This document shows positions 1 through 12,373 of a stretch of DNA of 64,000 bases, piece after piece (position 1 is the first letter of the stretch; every line of letters begins with the position of its first letter). The stretch is from Corinectria fuckeliana (Eukaryota; Ascomycota; Sordariomycetes; Hypocreales; Nectriaceae): the NCBI GenBank assembly GCA_019137255.1, contig WPDH01000064.1, positions 62,715 to 126,714 on the forward strand, written 5' to 3'. Under the pieces are notes generated by a model, which was not told the DNA's origin, searched no databases, and was given only the letters and a program-made list of their open reading frames with translations. Position numbers and translations under genes: made by a program.

Positions 1-116
1 GATAACACCACTCAGCCATTTTGCTTTTGGGAGGTGAGGCGACATCAAACCGCATGATGCAGGGTCCGTGACCTTCGTGAGACATGGAGGAACGTGTGTG
101 TAAAGTACCTTGCACA

Positions 117-137
117 GCCGCCGCCGCCGCCGCCGCC
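117..137. repeat. (GCC)7 trinucleotide repeat
   Basis: Seven perfect GCC units in gene-free DNA. Confidence 0.9.
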
Positions 138-1057
138 TCTGGCCGACGACTGGACGAGAGAGCATCGTTGCCTAGTGTAGTTTCCCCGGGGAATCAATAA
201 TTGCTTCTAGTCACATGATGATGGTGGTCTCATCTACTTCGTACGAGTGTTGGTCTGTTGAATGGCCATGACGATGATGTCCAAAGCTGCTGGACGGACG
301 AGGCTTGTGGAGAGTAGATCTTAATCCACGGATCCAACGCGATCGTGACTTGGAGGAGAACTTAATCGAGATGGACAACTGAGGGTATAACTTGACTAAT
401 CCTGCTTCGTAGCGCCTGCCTCATAGTATGTAAAGCCGGGGTACGCAGCTGAACCTTGATATTCGGGCAGCGGGATAAAAATACACGAGACGATGCCCCG
501 CGAGTGCGCTACGTACGACGTAAATAACTAACTTTCTTTTTTTCTCCGCATGCTTATGGCTTCGTAGTGTATTCTGAGGCGGATGCCGATTGGGTTTAGA
601 TCAGGTACAGGATGGCCTTTGCCTCACAAAGAGTAGCCGGCCGGCCGTTGCGAGAGAAATCTTCTCGGCGGTGACGGAATATCAGAAGCCTCGTTGACTG
701 GCGAATCGAGGTACGTAGTAGGGACTCTCAGGAGGCGTTTCGGGGAGCGGGACCCTGCCGTCGGTAATTGCGTATCCTGGCTGGGGGTCTTGGGCGAAGT
801 TGGATGTTTGAGTCGACGATCTCCCTTGGTGGATCCAAGCTCGGACGGGACGAGCATCTGGGAGGGGTAGATTGCTTCGTAGATTATTGGAGCAGAACGA
901 AGCGTACATAGTACGTAGTATGTAAAGCCGTTCGTTCATGGCACCAATCCTGTGGCTGACGCACTGCCCAGTCCGTGGCATAGCGGGCGACCTCCGAGGG
1001 GTCAGGACTTCGAAGAAGCGAGTGGGCTGGGTGCTTTAGTACGAAGTAGCATGTGGC

Positions 1058-1080
1058 GTGTGTGTGTGTGTGTGTGTGTG
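1058..1080. repeat. (GT)n microsatellite
   Basis: An uninterrupted GT dinucleotide run of 23 nt in gene-free DNA. Confidence 0.95.
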
Positions 1081-4000
1081 CTCTTCCCGCTCCCTGTTTG
1101 ATGGGTCTGAGAGAACAGCTCTGCACGCACAGGGCAAGTTGAGCGCAGCAGGGATTGAGATCCTAGTCCGCGTTGCTTGGTCCCCTACGTTCCCTGCCGC
1201 AGTTGCGCAGTCCCCCAATTCCCATGGGCTTTTGGCGCCTGCTATGTACCTGGAAGGATTCTCCAGCGACATGGCTGCCGTTTCCCGTGGTTGTCTGCAG
1301 AAACCTGGGCTTTGGTTGCATGAGCACGCGTCGCCAAGGAGTATCGCCCTCTAGCCCGTTCTCCATCTTGCCAATTCCAGAGCAGCGAGGCGCAACGCGG
1401 GCTGGAATACGGTTGGGGTTAGTACGTAGGCCGGGGGAGGGGAGAGTGGTCTTCAACTAGACGCTGGAGATTGGAGATTGAACCGGGACCAAGCCTGCAA
1501 AGCCCTGAGCCAAGAGCCGAGCCGGACCTCCCGCTGCCAGGCCGTCGCCACAGCCAAGCCTTGTTGGTGCGAGCGTCGAACAGGGCCTGTCAGGTTCAGG
1601 TTGAGTACATAGTAGGGAGGACGAAGGACGACAGCGTTCCCAGCTTGAGAACCCACCACGAACGGGCCTATCGTCGGTCGATACCGCTCCAAACTTTGCT
1701 TCCTGCGGTACTGCCGCAAGCCGGTACTCGTTGGGAGGGGCGGAGACTCGAGGGAGGAATCTAGTAGGTACCTACCTTCCTAGGGCTTGACAACGCGTGA
1801 CTCGTCACAGGACTACGGGTAGTACTTCTTGGAAATCGGTCCATCCCGTCGCGGGCAACGGTACTCATCTGGACGGGAGTGTAGCCAGGTCCCGCCCGGG
1901 CTGTATGTACGAAGTGCCTAAAGTGCCTACTAGGTACTAGGTATCTGGTACTTATGTGGAGAGAGATGATGGTAAGTGTGTGCGGCGGCCTGCCTGCCCC
2001 AACACGGCCCGCAACGGCCCCAGGCCAGTCGTGCGTAGTGCAGGTGGGTGCTTCCCAAGGTACCTACCTACTTAGTAGTACCTTGGTGGATTTGCATCCT
2101 AGCAGGGAATCCGCCCTTTGGCAGGCACTTGGGCCCGCGCCTTCCAGAGCCCACACAAGCCGGCACGTGTGGCGGCCAATGCCAGCCACTCACTAGTTTC
2201 TGTCACGTCCACCAGTCATTTCCAGCAATGATCTGAGATCTCGCTTGCCTGAAATCAACTCTCCTCTGCATATGAGATACTAACTTGAGCATTACGGGCA
2301 GTCGTCGCTGCAGCTCTACACCTTTCCAGCAAGCTCCCGGGCACTACGGCGCCCCAGTGCCTATCGGTCCACTGCTCGCTCTCCCTTGCTCCCTTGCCCT
2401 CCCTCCCTTGCCCCATCGCCCCGTTACTCCATTGCTCCATTGCTCAATAGCTTCAGAGCCGATGCCCCGGGCTCAGCGGAACAGCCCGTCCGTCAGCGCC
2501 AGATCTCCCACTGGGCCATGTCAATGACAGTTCCAGCGGAGTGCCCGTAGTCCTCCTTTACCGGGCAACTCATGAGAGACTCGACCGGGACGGACTAGGA
2601 CACCAGGACGGACCAGGATAGACCAGGACGGGAAGCACAGTTTATATCACTCTCGCACGGAGAACACAGACCTACGAATAGGAGACAACAAGAAGCGCGA
2701 GGGACAAAGACTGGTTGGCTTGACGTCCCCTGTCTCCATCGAGGGCGACAACAACTGGCCACCACGCTGGCGACCGAAAATGTGCGGTACGATGTGCGTA
2801 TCCATATCAATTACTAGTACTTCATGCCTACGGCACTTTGTTCTCCTCGCCAATACTCTCACCTACTGACTTGCACATCTACCTTATGTAGTCTAGTACA
2901 TACCCAAACACCTCTGATCGAGCCTACTAGTAGGTTCCGCACAAGAAAATTCCGCTACATACATAGCATCTCCGCCCTGGGTCTCTACAGTACTGAGTAC
3001 ATACCACGGTGACTGGCACCTCTCCACCGTATCGAATCAGCTCTCGCGCAAATTCCATGACCTTTCAGTGCTTGGTTGCCTACGCATCTTACAACTTAAC
3101 CGAGCCCCAGATGTACAAAATAGTGGCATTACTAGGGAGTACTGTTTTGTACTACCAAGTTCACTTAATACTCGGACAGGTAGTTAAGGAATGGCACTCG
3201 GGATCTTCCGAACCATCCTCCATTCTTCCAGGACTGAGACCGAGACCACACGGACATGGCTGACTGGCTCCAGACTCTTCTCGCACAAACAGCAAGTACT
3301 GTACAGAGGTTCCAAAGGTCCCGTATTTCTGCCGTTGCGAAAGGAAAAGAAAGGTCCACAAGATGATGCAATCACGCTGCTAGAGACGCGGCCACAGCCA
3401 TCGACACATTGCTGGTTGGCTAGCCGGTGACTCTGCCTGGTTCAATGGCAGGCAAGCCTAGCATCTTGCCCTGTCTCACCATCTCGCCCCGTTGTCACCA
3501 TCTGCGGACCATGTCCTCAGTCATGCGTGTCCCAAGACGAGCCGGGTGCGTTTTCCTTACTTTTTCCTTTTCTTCTCTGGCCACCATTTGGAGTTGTCCA
3601 CATTCGCTCTCGGCCCACACCTCTTAGCCACCCTTAACACGACCCTTGCACAAACCCTGGCCACCTCCTCCTCAAGGATGGGCAATTATGACTGGGTATC
3701 TGCCGTGCCCTGCAGACCTGGGAGTCCAACAACGTGTGCGAACCACCCCCCCGTCGTCTTCGCAGGGTCGTCACAGCATCATTCTCATGGGATGCGATTC
3801 ACCCTCTCTCTTCTCAGGCGTAAAAGTCTGCCATTGCCCATGGCTGTTCTTCCCCTGGCCCCCATATGCTGTGCTCCGTCTGGTTTGGGGGACCACGTCC
3901 AATCTTACAACCTTACAACCTTCCAATCCGTAGATAGTCCGTACGAATGCTCTGTGGGACTTCGGGCGTCTAACCTGCGAGGCTAACTGTGGATCTGCTT

Positions 4001-6034
4001 CCTGTGTTCTTACGGAGTGGTTAATTCCCATCCACCACGACAACTTCTGAAGAGGCACAAGAGCCCTGTCAGCCAGCTGGGTGGATCATAGGAGGCATAT
4101 CCACGCTGAGACAAGACTCTGCTTGGACTGGTTAGTCTCCTGTACGCAGCCCATGCTGTGCGGCCGTCGCCCTGAAGCCGCTTCTCTTCTTTCCTCCTCC
4201 TCGCCCTTGACCTCGGAGCGACCACCGAGCCCAGCCACTCAACGCGCAGGCGGTAGCTGAATGTCCCTTCTCGTCCATCTGCGTCCATCTGCTGCCACTA
4301 CAACAACTGGGGTGTACTTCGTATCGCCCTCTGGCTTCAGACACACATCAGCTGGGATTTACCTGCGATCCGTGACCCTTGTTATCATCATCGCAAGTAC
4401 ACGACTGGTCCTGATTCCCCACCGTCGTGGTTTGCATCTGGTGCTCCGCCTGATGTGCGTCTGGTGTGCCCGCTTCTTTTCGAATCAAGGTCTTCCCTGC
4501 TTTCTTCAAAGTACCCCAATTCATCCCTCAGTCACCCACGGATTACACCTGATCTTCTTCTCTGACTGTGGAAGCACCCATCTTGCTGCATTTGTGGCAA
4601 GCAATTAGAGGAAGCTTGCAAGCCGGGCGGCGAGAAGAGAGACAACGAACGTCCAGTGCGGGGCCTCTCTCACTCGGCCAGTCCCTCATCCCCCGGAGTC
4701 TGTTACTGTCCGGTCTCGCAACTTTGCCATCTTAACTCTCACCCTCGTTCTGAACCACGGACACCGCTGCTCACCTTTACCTCATTATAATCCACCGTGC
4801 TGTTGCTCCCGACTGTCGCATTTGCCCAGGACTGACCGAACATCTTCCTTCCCAAGAGTTCCCGCCACGACATCCCTGGTTGACCCCATTATTCTTACAT
4901 CGACCGCCAGCGAAGGCTCAGCTGCTTGCCATCTCTGCAGTCTCGTTTAAGAGACCATTACATAGGGACGCTCTACTTCTAGACTTCCCTCCCTTACCCT
5001 CCTGCAACACGGCTACCTGCCATACCTGCATCTCCGCTAGCTCCCCGGCTTGGATCATCAGTTCGCTGAATGCCGTCTTGATTACTTCCCGCCCCGAGAC
5101 TTCCGGCAAATCCTGGTTTGAAGTATACCTAGGCCAGCAGGTGGAGAGCTTTGTTTGTTCATGTCTCACAGTCCAAAGGAAACCCTTTCGATAGTGTTCT
5201 CGACATACGCATGAGCAGACTGGCTGTACGTTTCTGTTAGCTGGAAGACATCCTGGAAGCAGCCAACAACCCTGGCTCAACCGACGGCTGAATACTTCTG
5301 TTTGTCTATGCCACTCGCATCCTTACAAGCCCAATCCCACAGTACTAGCCACCTAGCCTACAGGCTACCTCCCTCTCCTCGGCCCTCTTGCTGGGCACTG
5401 GTCTGCCTGAGTCGACCAATTCAAGACTCCCTGCGGCAGGCCCCAGCCAAGAGGAAAGGCCAATTTAACACCGTCGGATCGTCCTCTAACTGCGCTGGAA
5501 TCCGCGACCATATCGTTTCAACAAGCTCTGGGACTTACTCAAAGGAAATCGCCTTTTATCCTGCTCTGTGTCTCTCAGGCACCTCGCTGGCAAACATCGA
5601 CGTCTTGATCTCCTGAATCTCGACGACACCCTCCCCGCGGAAGACGAGGACCACATTCCAGACTCAGTGTCTCGCGACATGCACTAGCCTCATCTGTCGC
5701 CCGACCGAACCTCCCGCTACATACATATCTAAACAGACACACGATTCTCTGTGTCTCGCTGCTTGATTCATTCTACAAACTCCCAGTTCTGACTGCGGCT
5801 TCAGACCTGCATGAACGTGTAAGACTTCCCTGGTCAAGAGACGAGCGTGATGCAGGACACAATGGTCTAATACGGTGTCAGGTCTATCAAGTCGGATTTC
5901 TGTGTCACAAGTGAGCGGCACACGGACTAACCCTCGCCCTAAGCCTGCATCATTGGACTTGTCAGACTCGATAGAACTGTCCCGACATCACTGGTTACTC
6001 GGAAGCAAAGCCACGCAGAGGCAACTAATTCACG

Positions 6035-8007
6035 ATGGTGCGAGACGTGCGAGAATGGGCAAGGGAGTCATACCCTCGCCACTACATAACGGACCGATAC
6101 GCCCCGGACACCATTGAGGATGGTCGCTTCCCAGAATCCCAAGATGTCCACCGCCGACAACCTCCAATGGTACGCCTAAGTCCCACGAGTCCGAGCACAG
6201 TCACTGACATGACCAATCAAACAGCAAATCGACGAAGCTTTACGCCAACACTGCAGCATCTCTGCAAAGAGGTACTTCGTTGCGGTAATCATGGACGATG
6301 GCAGCCCAATGACATTCTCGGGCCCTGGAACTGCTAGGCTCGATAGCGACGTCATGAAGCAGTTCTTTGATCTGGATAAATACCAGAAGGTGATGGACTG
6401 CCTGGACGCTGGTAAGTTAGTACTCATCCTAGCGCATTTTGATACTAACGCACTCTTAGGAGCAAGTCCAGTTGTTGATGATGCCTACGGTTTTGATGGA
6501 GGTTTCTACAAGCAGTCCATGGACTTTCCGAGAAATCGACTGCTTGATCGCCGGCGTATGTCCAATTACGATGATTGGGATGCTCCTGGACGACAAGGTC
6601 GAAAGAGACCCCGAGCCCGCCAACCAGTCAACGATGATGACGATCTCCCCATGATAGTTTCGGCGACAAGGAAGGGGATCAAGATCGGCAACGCCCAGGA
6701 CGTGTGGAACTTCTATGAGCAACGGTTCAAGAACTGCCAGCAGACGGCATGTAAGCTCATTGCCAAGGCGTGGGTCAAGGCTGTCGAGCCAAAGAAGCAA
6801 TCTACCCATCCTTACACAGGAAGCGACGAGAAGGCACCAGAGTGGTGGCCTAGACCGTGGGGCCCGACCAAGGAGGACAAGGTCCGCCATAAAGAGCCAG
6901 ATCATCTTTACAAGCGAGGTGAGATGGCAAAGGCGATTTGCGCTTGTTGAACTATCTAATACGATTCTAGAACGCGTCCACTTGCTGAACCATATCTTGA
7001 GAATGATAGTAGAGCCGAACAACAAACAGCATCCCGACATTCAGAAACTAAACCTCAACGTAAAGAAGCTCGAGGAACTCACCATCGAGGCACTGTCAGC
7101 ATTCTTCACCGACAAGGAAAACCCGGCCAACGCCCAAAAGCGGCCATATCTGACCGAGATATTCAAGGTAGCCAAGCAAGAGGAGAGGTACAAGAGAGAA
7201 GAGATCGGTACGTGGCCCTTGCCGTCTTCGCGAAGATAGCTAGGAATTGACAATTGTATAGATGCAACCACAGAAATCTACGTGATGGCGGAGGACAGGA
7301 TTCCAGACACATACGCATCGGAAAACGACGACGGATCGATCACCAAGGACGAGGATGACCAAGACATGCCACCGACGAAACTGTCGACGGTGCAGGGCCT
7401 GATTCCGACTGCTACTTCGGATCATAGCTCAGGCGCACCCCTGCACGGCACCCCATTTATGAACGACTTGCCAGTGCGAGGAACTCAGTATGGGCCTCCT
7501 ATGATATCGGACATCGCATCGGAGCATCATGGATTCCCAGAGGGGGGCAGTTTGGCCGTTGGCAGCCAAGCCTCTGTCCATCCCTCAAGTGGAAACCTCG
7601 CCCTCGACATGGGAGTCCCGCCACCCCAAGACTCTAGCCGACGACCGTCTCTCATTGGGGACTACGCCGGAACAAACGAAACCCACCTGTACACCCAACA
7701 GTGGCAGCCGGGCTCTACTGCATCAAACACACCGGCCATGTACTCGTTCACTCAACAGCAAAACAATCCGTCGGCAACGGCATTCGTCAACCCCGTTGTC
7801 CCCATGAGCCAGAGCCAAACTTACATGGGCGGTTCGTTCGATGGAATCTCGCATGGTTATGACCCTGGATCAGCTTCCATGTTCCGCGGTGGAGGCGTAC
7901 CACAGCAGACAGTGCATCCTTCTCCAGGATACAGCTACAGAGCTCACGAAAACGCGCGACTTTCAGGAGTCAAGGCTGACGCTGCTTCGCGCAATCCAAT
8001 GCATTAG
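6035..8007 (+). CDS. YDR124W-like helical-bundle domain protein
   Basis: Five exons: 6035-6169, 6225-6411, 6460-6918, 6971-7207 and 7262-8007. All junctions are GT...AG with matching phase and give 587 aa. Residues about 180-340 match the fungal YDR124W-like helical bundle (old name DUF2841): a VWNFYEQRFKNCQQ start, an IAKAWVKAVEPKKQ helix, a THPY turn, a WWP motif, EPDHL, and a closing helix that includes EERYKREEI. The C-terminal 250 residues are low complexity, rich in Ser, Pro, Gly and Gln, like a transcription-regulator tail. The domain's biochemical role is not established, so function is unknown. The ATG at 6035 is the first in this frame that leads into the conserved part. Intron 2 (6412-6459) is 48 nt and contains no stop, so its retention would keep the frame. 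Confidence 0.8.
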
Positions 8008-10150
8008 CCCGGCAACCTGGTCCAAGCCCGGACCTACTTTTGGGAGTTGCATGAGGAGCTGGTAGCTTCCCGTGCCGAGGCTCTCTCCCCAGCTTCACCA
8101 TAATTTCCATATAGATCACACGCATGATGACGAATGACCTGGTTCACACAGCACAGGTCCATATATTTTACAAGAAAGAAACCGCTGACGGACTCGTTTT
8201 CGTCTTGGTCAAGACGCCCCATGTGATCACGACGGTTGTGCTTGATTTCCTTGAACGGTCGGCTCTCTGCCTACCTACGCTTGATACCTGAACGATTGAA
8301 TTACCAGTGCAACTGGCAGCGTCTCCGAAAATCTCGATGCGGATGACGCTTGGAGGAACATTGCGACTTTTCTACCAGCCATAATAATGACGACTAAACT
8401 TGGAACCGGTTTACGACCAATATTTGAATGCCATGGCTACTGGGTTGTCTCTGCCTAAGAACGGCAAGAATTTCGAAAGCTTTGATGCCCTTTTCCTTTC
8501 TTCTTCTTTGGACCGGCGGGGAACTTGCCCCAAGGTGGTATCTATTTTGTTTCGCACCGCTATCTTTAGCGATAATGGGTGGCTTCTGCCTTCGCGTCTT
8601 CCTGCCCCGGCGATTTCGGCCGCGCGGCCTGATACTAATCCGAAAGTACGGCAATGATTTACAGTGGCGACTACAGTTTTCGCAGCACACGCACATTTAC
8701 CAGGAGTTTCTACAACTACAAACAGGCGGTGGTTTGATGACGCTGAATGAGATACCATTTGCCCTTGCTTTCTGGAGTGGGAGACGGCAGTTGTCATGGT
8801 CTAGTTGATGCTGAATAACGTTGCTTTTTGGTCTGTTAATTGGATTGGTAATTTGATTTTGATCGTTCCCTTTGGAGCATGGTGGGCTTTTTCTTTGTCT
8901 TCTCTTTTTTTGGGGGGTCTTTTTCGTGGAGTTTGGTTCGACGGTCTCGAGGAGAGCTATGAGGCCCTCGGACTTTTGTTTTATATGGGTGGGTACAAAT
9001 CCCCGTCGTGGATGGGTATATCACTAGTCGACTGGAGACGGGAGAGCACTCCTTTTTTCCCGTTGTATGGTCTTGAGGTGGAAGGGGATGATGGGAGAGA
9101 GAAGACGGGTTCTAAGTAGGACGAGCTGATCAGAAGGGCGACATGGGTACCACGAGGTAGGGGGGTTTGGATCCAAGAGTCAGCGTTACTGGTGTCGGGA
9201 AATTTGTCCCGGAGACTCGGCGAGACGAGAGTTGGGATTATGAAGAGTTGAGCGGCGAAGGGAGAAGGGGGACGGGGGAAAACAACAGACACAATAAACA
9301 GACACAACAAACAGACACAAACAGACAGACAGAAAAACAGAACAGTATAGGCTCGGTAGGATCTAGTCTAATAGTGAGAAGCTGTGCACGCGAGCCCCTG
9401 CTTCTCCTCCGCATCTTTTCCTGCGGCGTATGCGACTCGGAACTAGATGGACTCGAGGTGCCGTGATTCGTCGCACAACACCGCGTGTTCCCTATCGGAG
9501 CATCACAAGTCGTACGCTCTGTCGAGTCCGATGGCTTTTCTCGTGACGCGTTGCGCCCTCAAGCCACAGTTACACCTTCGTCCTCACGTGCCGAATACGA
9601 CAAGAGACTCCCAAAGATAGCCATGTACTTCGTAAATGTGTAAATGCATACTTGGTCAATGTGACAGTGCACCCACTCAGAGGGGCGCGCAGTCCGGAGA
9701 ACCCCAAATTACTGCTCAAAGACTCATTCATTCCTAAACTATCGTACTGCACGTTTGTTCAGTTCCCTTGATCCTAATCCCAACCCCAGCCGCCATATTG
9801 GGTACAAATCCATCCACCAACGCCAAGCTGCTGAACCTGTGCGAGCTGTATACTATAGTGCGATACCCTCCCTACTTGAAAAAGACCGTGCGCTCCAATG
9901 GATTCGAATAGCCTGGTGTCCTTGATTCGTGAAAACTTGGACAGCCCTTGTGTAGATTAGAGAACATGCTGGTCCACGAGTAGAGGAAGCAAATGAAAAG
10001 GGAGCATGGAATAAACCACGCCTCTGGAAAAACACCGGATACAATTCCACGACACCAAAGCGGTGCCCGCAAAGACATTAAATAGGGTATAACTCAAAAC
10101 GGTTGAGATGCTGGTAACGCAGAGAAGTATGTCAGCTCGGGCACAGGCTC
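8008..10150. other. intergenic region between convergent genes
   Basis: This is 3' flank shared by the YDR124W-like gene and CBF1. The frames between 8394 and 9119 are hydrophobic and T/G-rich and show no recognisable domain. A loose ACAGACA repeat lies at 9284-9345 and a CACGTG E-box at 9585-9590. I see no gene. Confidence 0.5.
9284..9345. repeat. imperfect ACAGACA-rich tandem repeat
   Basis: Successive imperfect copies of ACAGACA(CA/AA) lie downstream of the YDR124W-like gene, outside any coding frame. Confidence 0.7.
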
Positions 10151-11120
10151 CTAGCTTGGCATGGGAGCGGCGTTGTTCTCTTCCTTGGGTTGAGGCGGCT
10201 CGAGGCCCGCGTTCTGGGCTACCCGCTTCCATGTTTCGAGTTCTCGGTATAGTCGCTCACACTCTTGCTTGAGCTTGTCGTTAGAGGCACTTAGTTCCGT
10301 GATAGCCTGCTCCGTAAGCAACTTTTCGAGGGTCCACTTCTCAATGTTCTGCTGTTCATTTTCCTTGAGCTGAGAAATGAAGTTCACGGCCCGCTGCAAG
10401 ATGGATCCCTTGTTCTTCTCGCAGCCCGGGACGATCTTAGCGAGCTCGTTAATACCCTCATTGATCGTCTCGCGACGGCGGCGTTCAACTACGTTGATAT
10501 TAGTCAGCTGGGGGTTGTGCAGCGTGTATGGAGCTGGGCGGTGACTGACCCTCCTTGTGGTTATCCTTTCTCATTTTGTGCCATTCCTCGGATCCCACCG
10601 TGGGCTTGGGGTTAGAGACCGAGGTTGAGTAGCGAGGCGCTGTGTGCTGCTGGACCCCGTTGGGAGGTGTGTGCTGGTGCTGTGGGGGGCCAACCTGGGG
10701 AGGGTCCAAGAGGCTATCCGGAGGCGGAGGGACATCGTTGAACGAGGTGTCATGGGTGTGATCCGGCTCAGAATTGACCTGGGCTGCGAACTGCTCCTCC
10801 GTCGATGGTGGGACATGGAGGGTGGGATACATGCCGAGGGCGGCTTGGGCGGTGCTAGTAGCACTAGCTGGATCAGGAGCCTCGGTGTGTTCGGCCTGGG
10901 CAGCTTGCTGAAGAGCGTTGAAATCAGCGACACTGACGCCGCTAGCCTGGCCCGCGTCTAAGGCGCTGTCCATGAATGAGGTGTCACTCATGTGTGCGGC
11001 TGGCGCATGACGTTTGAGCCGGTTGAGGCCCGGGCTGTTGGATTCTCGCTTGCGCTTCTGGCCCGGGGAAGTTGTTAGGCCGGAGAGATCCGGGTGTTCG
11101 GTGAGAACTGAATCAGCCAT
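10151..11120 (-). CDS. CBF1: bHLH-leucine zipper transcription factor, Cbf1-like
   Basis: Two exons read on the minus strand, 11120-10550 and 10488-10151, with a 61-nt intron; the product is 302 aa. The intron falls inside the basic region. Splicing rebuilds NHKEVERRRR (about residues 187-196), which carries the His, Glu and Arg that read CACGTG E-boxes. Helix 1 (TINEGINELAKIVPG), loop, and helix 2 (SILQRAVNFISQL) follow, then a long zipper/coiled coil to about residue 285. The N-terminal half is disordered and Gln/Pro/Ala-rich. Cbf1 homologues bind centromeric and metabolic-gene E-boxes in yeasts; in filamentous fungi a role in sulfur and respiratory gene control is likely but not shown here. 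The start at 11120 (MADSVL) is the first ATG of the open frame. CACGTG sites occur upstream. Confidence 0.9.
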
Positions 11121-12065
11121 GACTTGCGTGAGAAGGCGTAACAGTCGTGAAACCAAGGCGATTGTGTTTCGATGTAGATTGGTTGATCAAGGGGGCCGAA
11201 GAGGCGCGTGCGAATGACCAAGGCCGAATGCGAGGCGAAACGACGCCGAGACCACAAAAAAAGAGACGGGGACAGTCGTTGCTAGATCTGAAAATGAGGG
11301 CCGATATGTTAGAACCGAGATCTCAAATTACGTGAGGTCAGGATTGGTTGTAGGGGCGGAGTGTATAGCAGGTGGATCAAGACAGAAGTGCGCCTCTGGC
11401 TGAGTAGGATAAATGTATTCGCGCGCAATTTCACCATCTAAACCGAGGAACGGTGCGCCAGCCAAGGGCAGAACCGATATGAGACGCAAGCATAAGCTTG
11501 AATAAAGTTGTCGGACTGGGAAAGCACTTGCTCTAATGGGGTCCTGGCAGAATGTGAGGTGGCGGGTGGATGGTGTGAGGCGTGAGGGTGAAGTGGGGGG
11601 CGAGTTGAGGAGGTTATCGCGTCTGCGTCTCACTTGGTGGCCGGGGTCATCACGGTCGCGATCACGGCGGCTGGATAGCAGAGCGAAGGGAACGACGACA
11701 AGAGACGAATGAGAGTGATTCAGTCACTCGAGCTGGGAAGAGAACGCCGACGTCCGGCTGGCAGCCTGCTCAGCGCCTGCTCAGTGCCTGCTCAACGGGG
11801 AGGCATGCACCGCGCCGCGGTTGAGTAGGATCCCGTGAGGGGACGGACGAGGGAGAAGGGGCAGCAAAAAGGGACAGAATTTGCACCAGAGCCACGCGAC
11901 TGGCAATGGCAGTGCATCGCGGAGGACACGAGGCGGTAGAGCATCGCCAAGAGGGGAATATGAGGGTCGACGATGGTGATGAGATGCATACGGAACCGAC
12001 ATACCTACTAGATCATGTGCTCGCGGCTGGGTCCGGGACCTCCAGATCACGAGTTTCTGTCGTCT

Positions 12066-12071
12066 CACGTG
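12066..12071. promoter_or_regulatory. CACGTG E-box upstream of CBF1
   Basis: A palindromic CACGTG preceded by T, so it contains TCACGTG, the core of the Cbf1 consensus. It lies about 950 bp upstream of the CBF1 start codon. Binding is inferred. Confidence 0.45.
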
Positions 12072-12367
12072 TTTGGCGTGATCAAACTCGTGATCGCGCG
12101 CGAGTCCTGGGGAATAAGTGACGGGGTGCAAGGTATCTCGTCGACAAAATGAGCAAACAGCCAGCAAAAAAATTGGCAACAAAAAATCCACGCGTCAGGA
12201 GGCGATGCGCGAAGACAGGGGAGGGTCTTTAAGTTATCAGGGAGGAGGTCTGAGTGAGATGATGGCCTTCTGGCAGAGGCGGCGAGAGGGAGATGTCGAG
12301 CTGGGCGCAGGCGCTGGGAGCGACTGGTACGGACGAGTCGGGTCACGCGGCGGAGGAGGGAGGTGAA

Positions 12368-12373
12368 CACGTG
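12368..12373. promoter_or_regulatory. second CACGTG E-box upstream of CBF1
   Basis: A palindromic CACGTG about 1.25 kb upstream of the CBF1 start and 1.6 kb upstream of FYV10. Together with the site at 12066 it could support autoregulation; this is inference. Confidence 0.4.

Larger units (their letters stand above)
1..6034. other. gene-free stretch (long intergenic region and probable leader)
   Basis: No open frame here has the composition of a gene; the longest (about 160 codons, near 3492-3986) reads as low-complexity pyrimidine-rich sequence. It holds a (GCC)7 tract at 117-137, a (GT)n microsatellite at 1058-1080 and several TAGGTAC/GTACCTA words (about 1764-1790, 1917-1950, 2058-2090). 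From about 3400 to 6034 the + strand is rich in C and T, as fungal promoters and 5' leaders often are, so part may be transcribed leader of the gene starting at 6035. This is inference. Confidence 0.55.

Noticed and set aside
8428..9119. Hydrophobic open frames downstream of the YDR124W-like gene
   Set aside because: T/G-rich 3' flank composition produces Phe/Leu/Trp-rich translations; no domain and no splice-supported extension.
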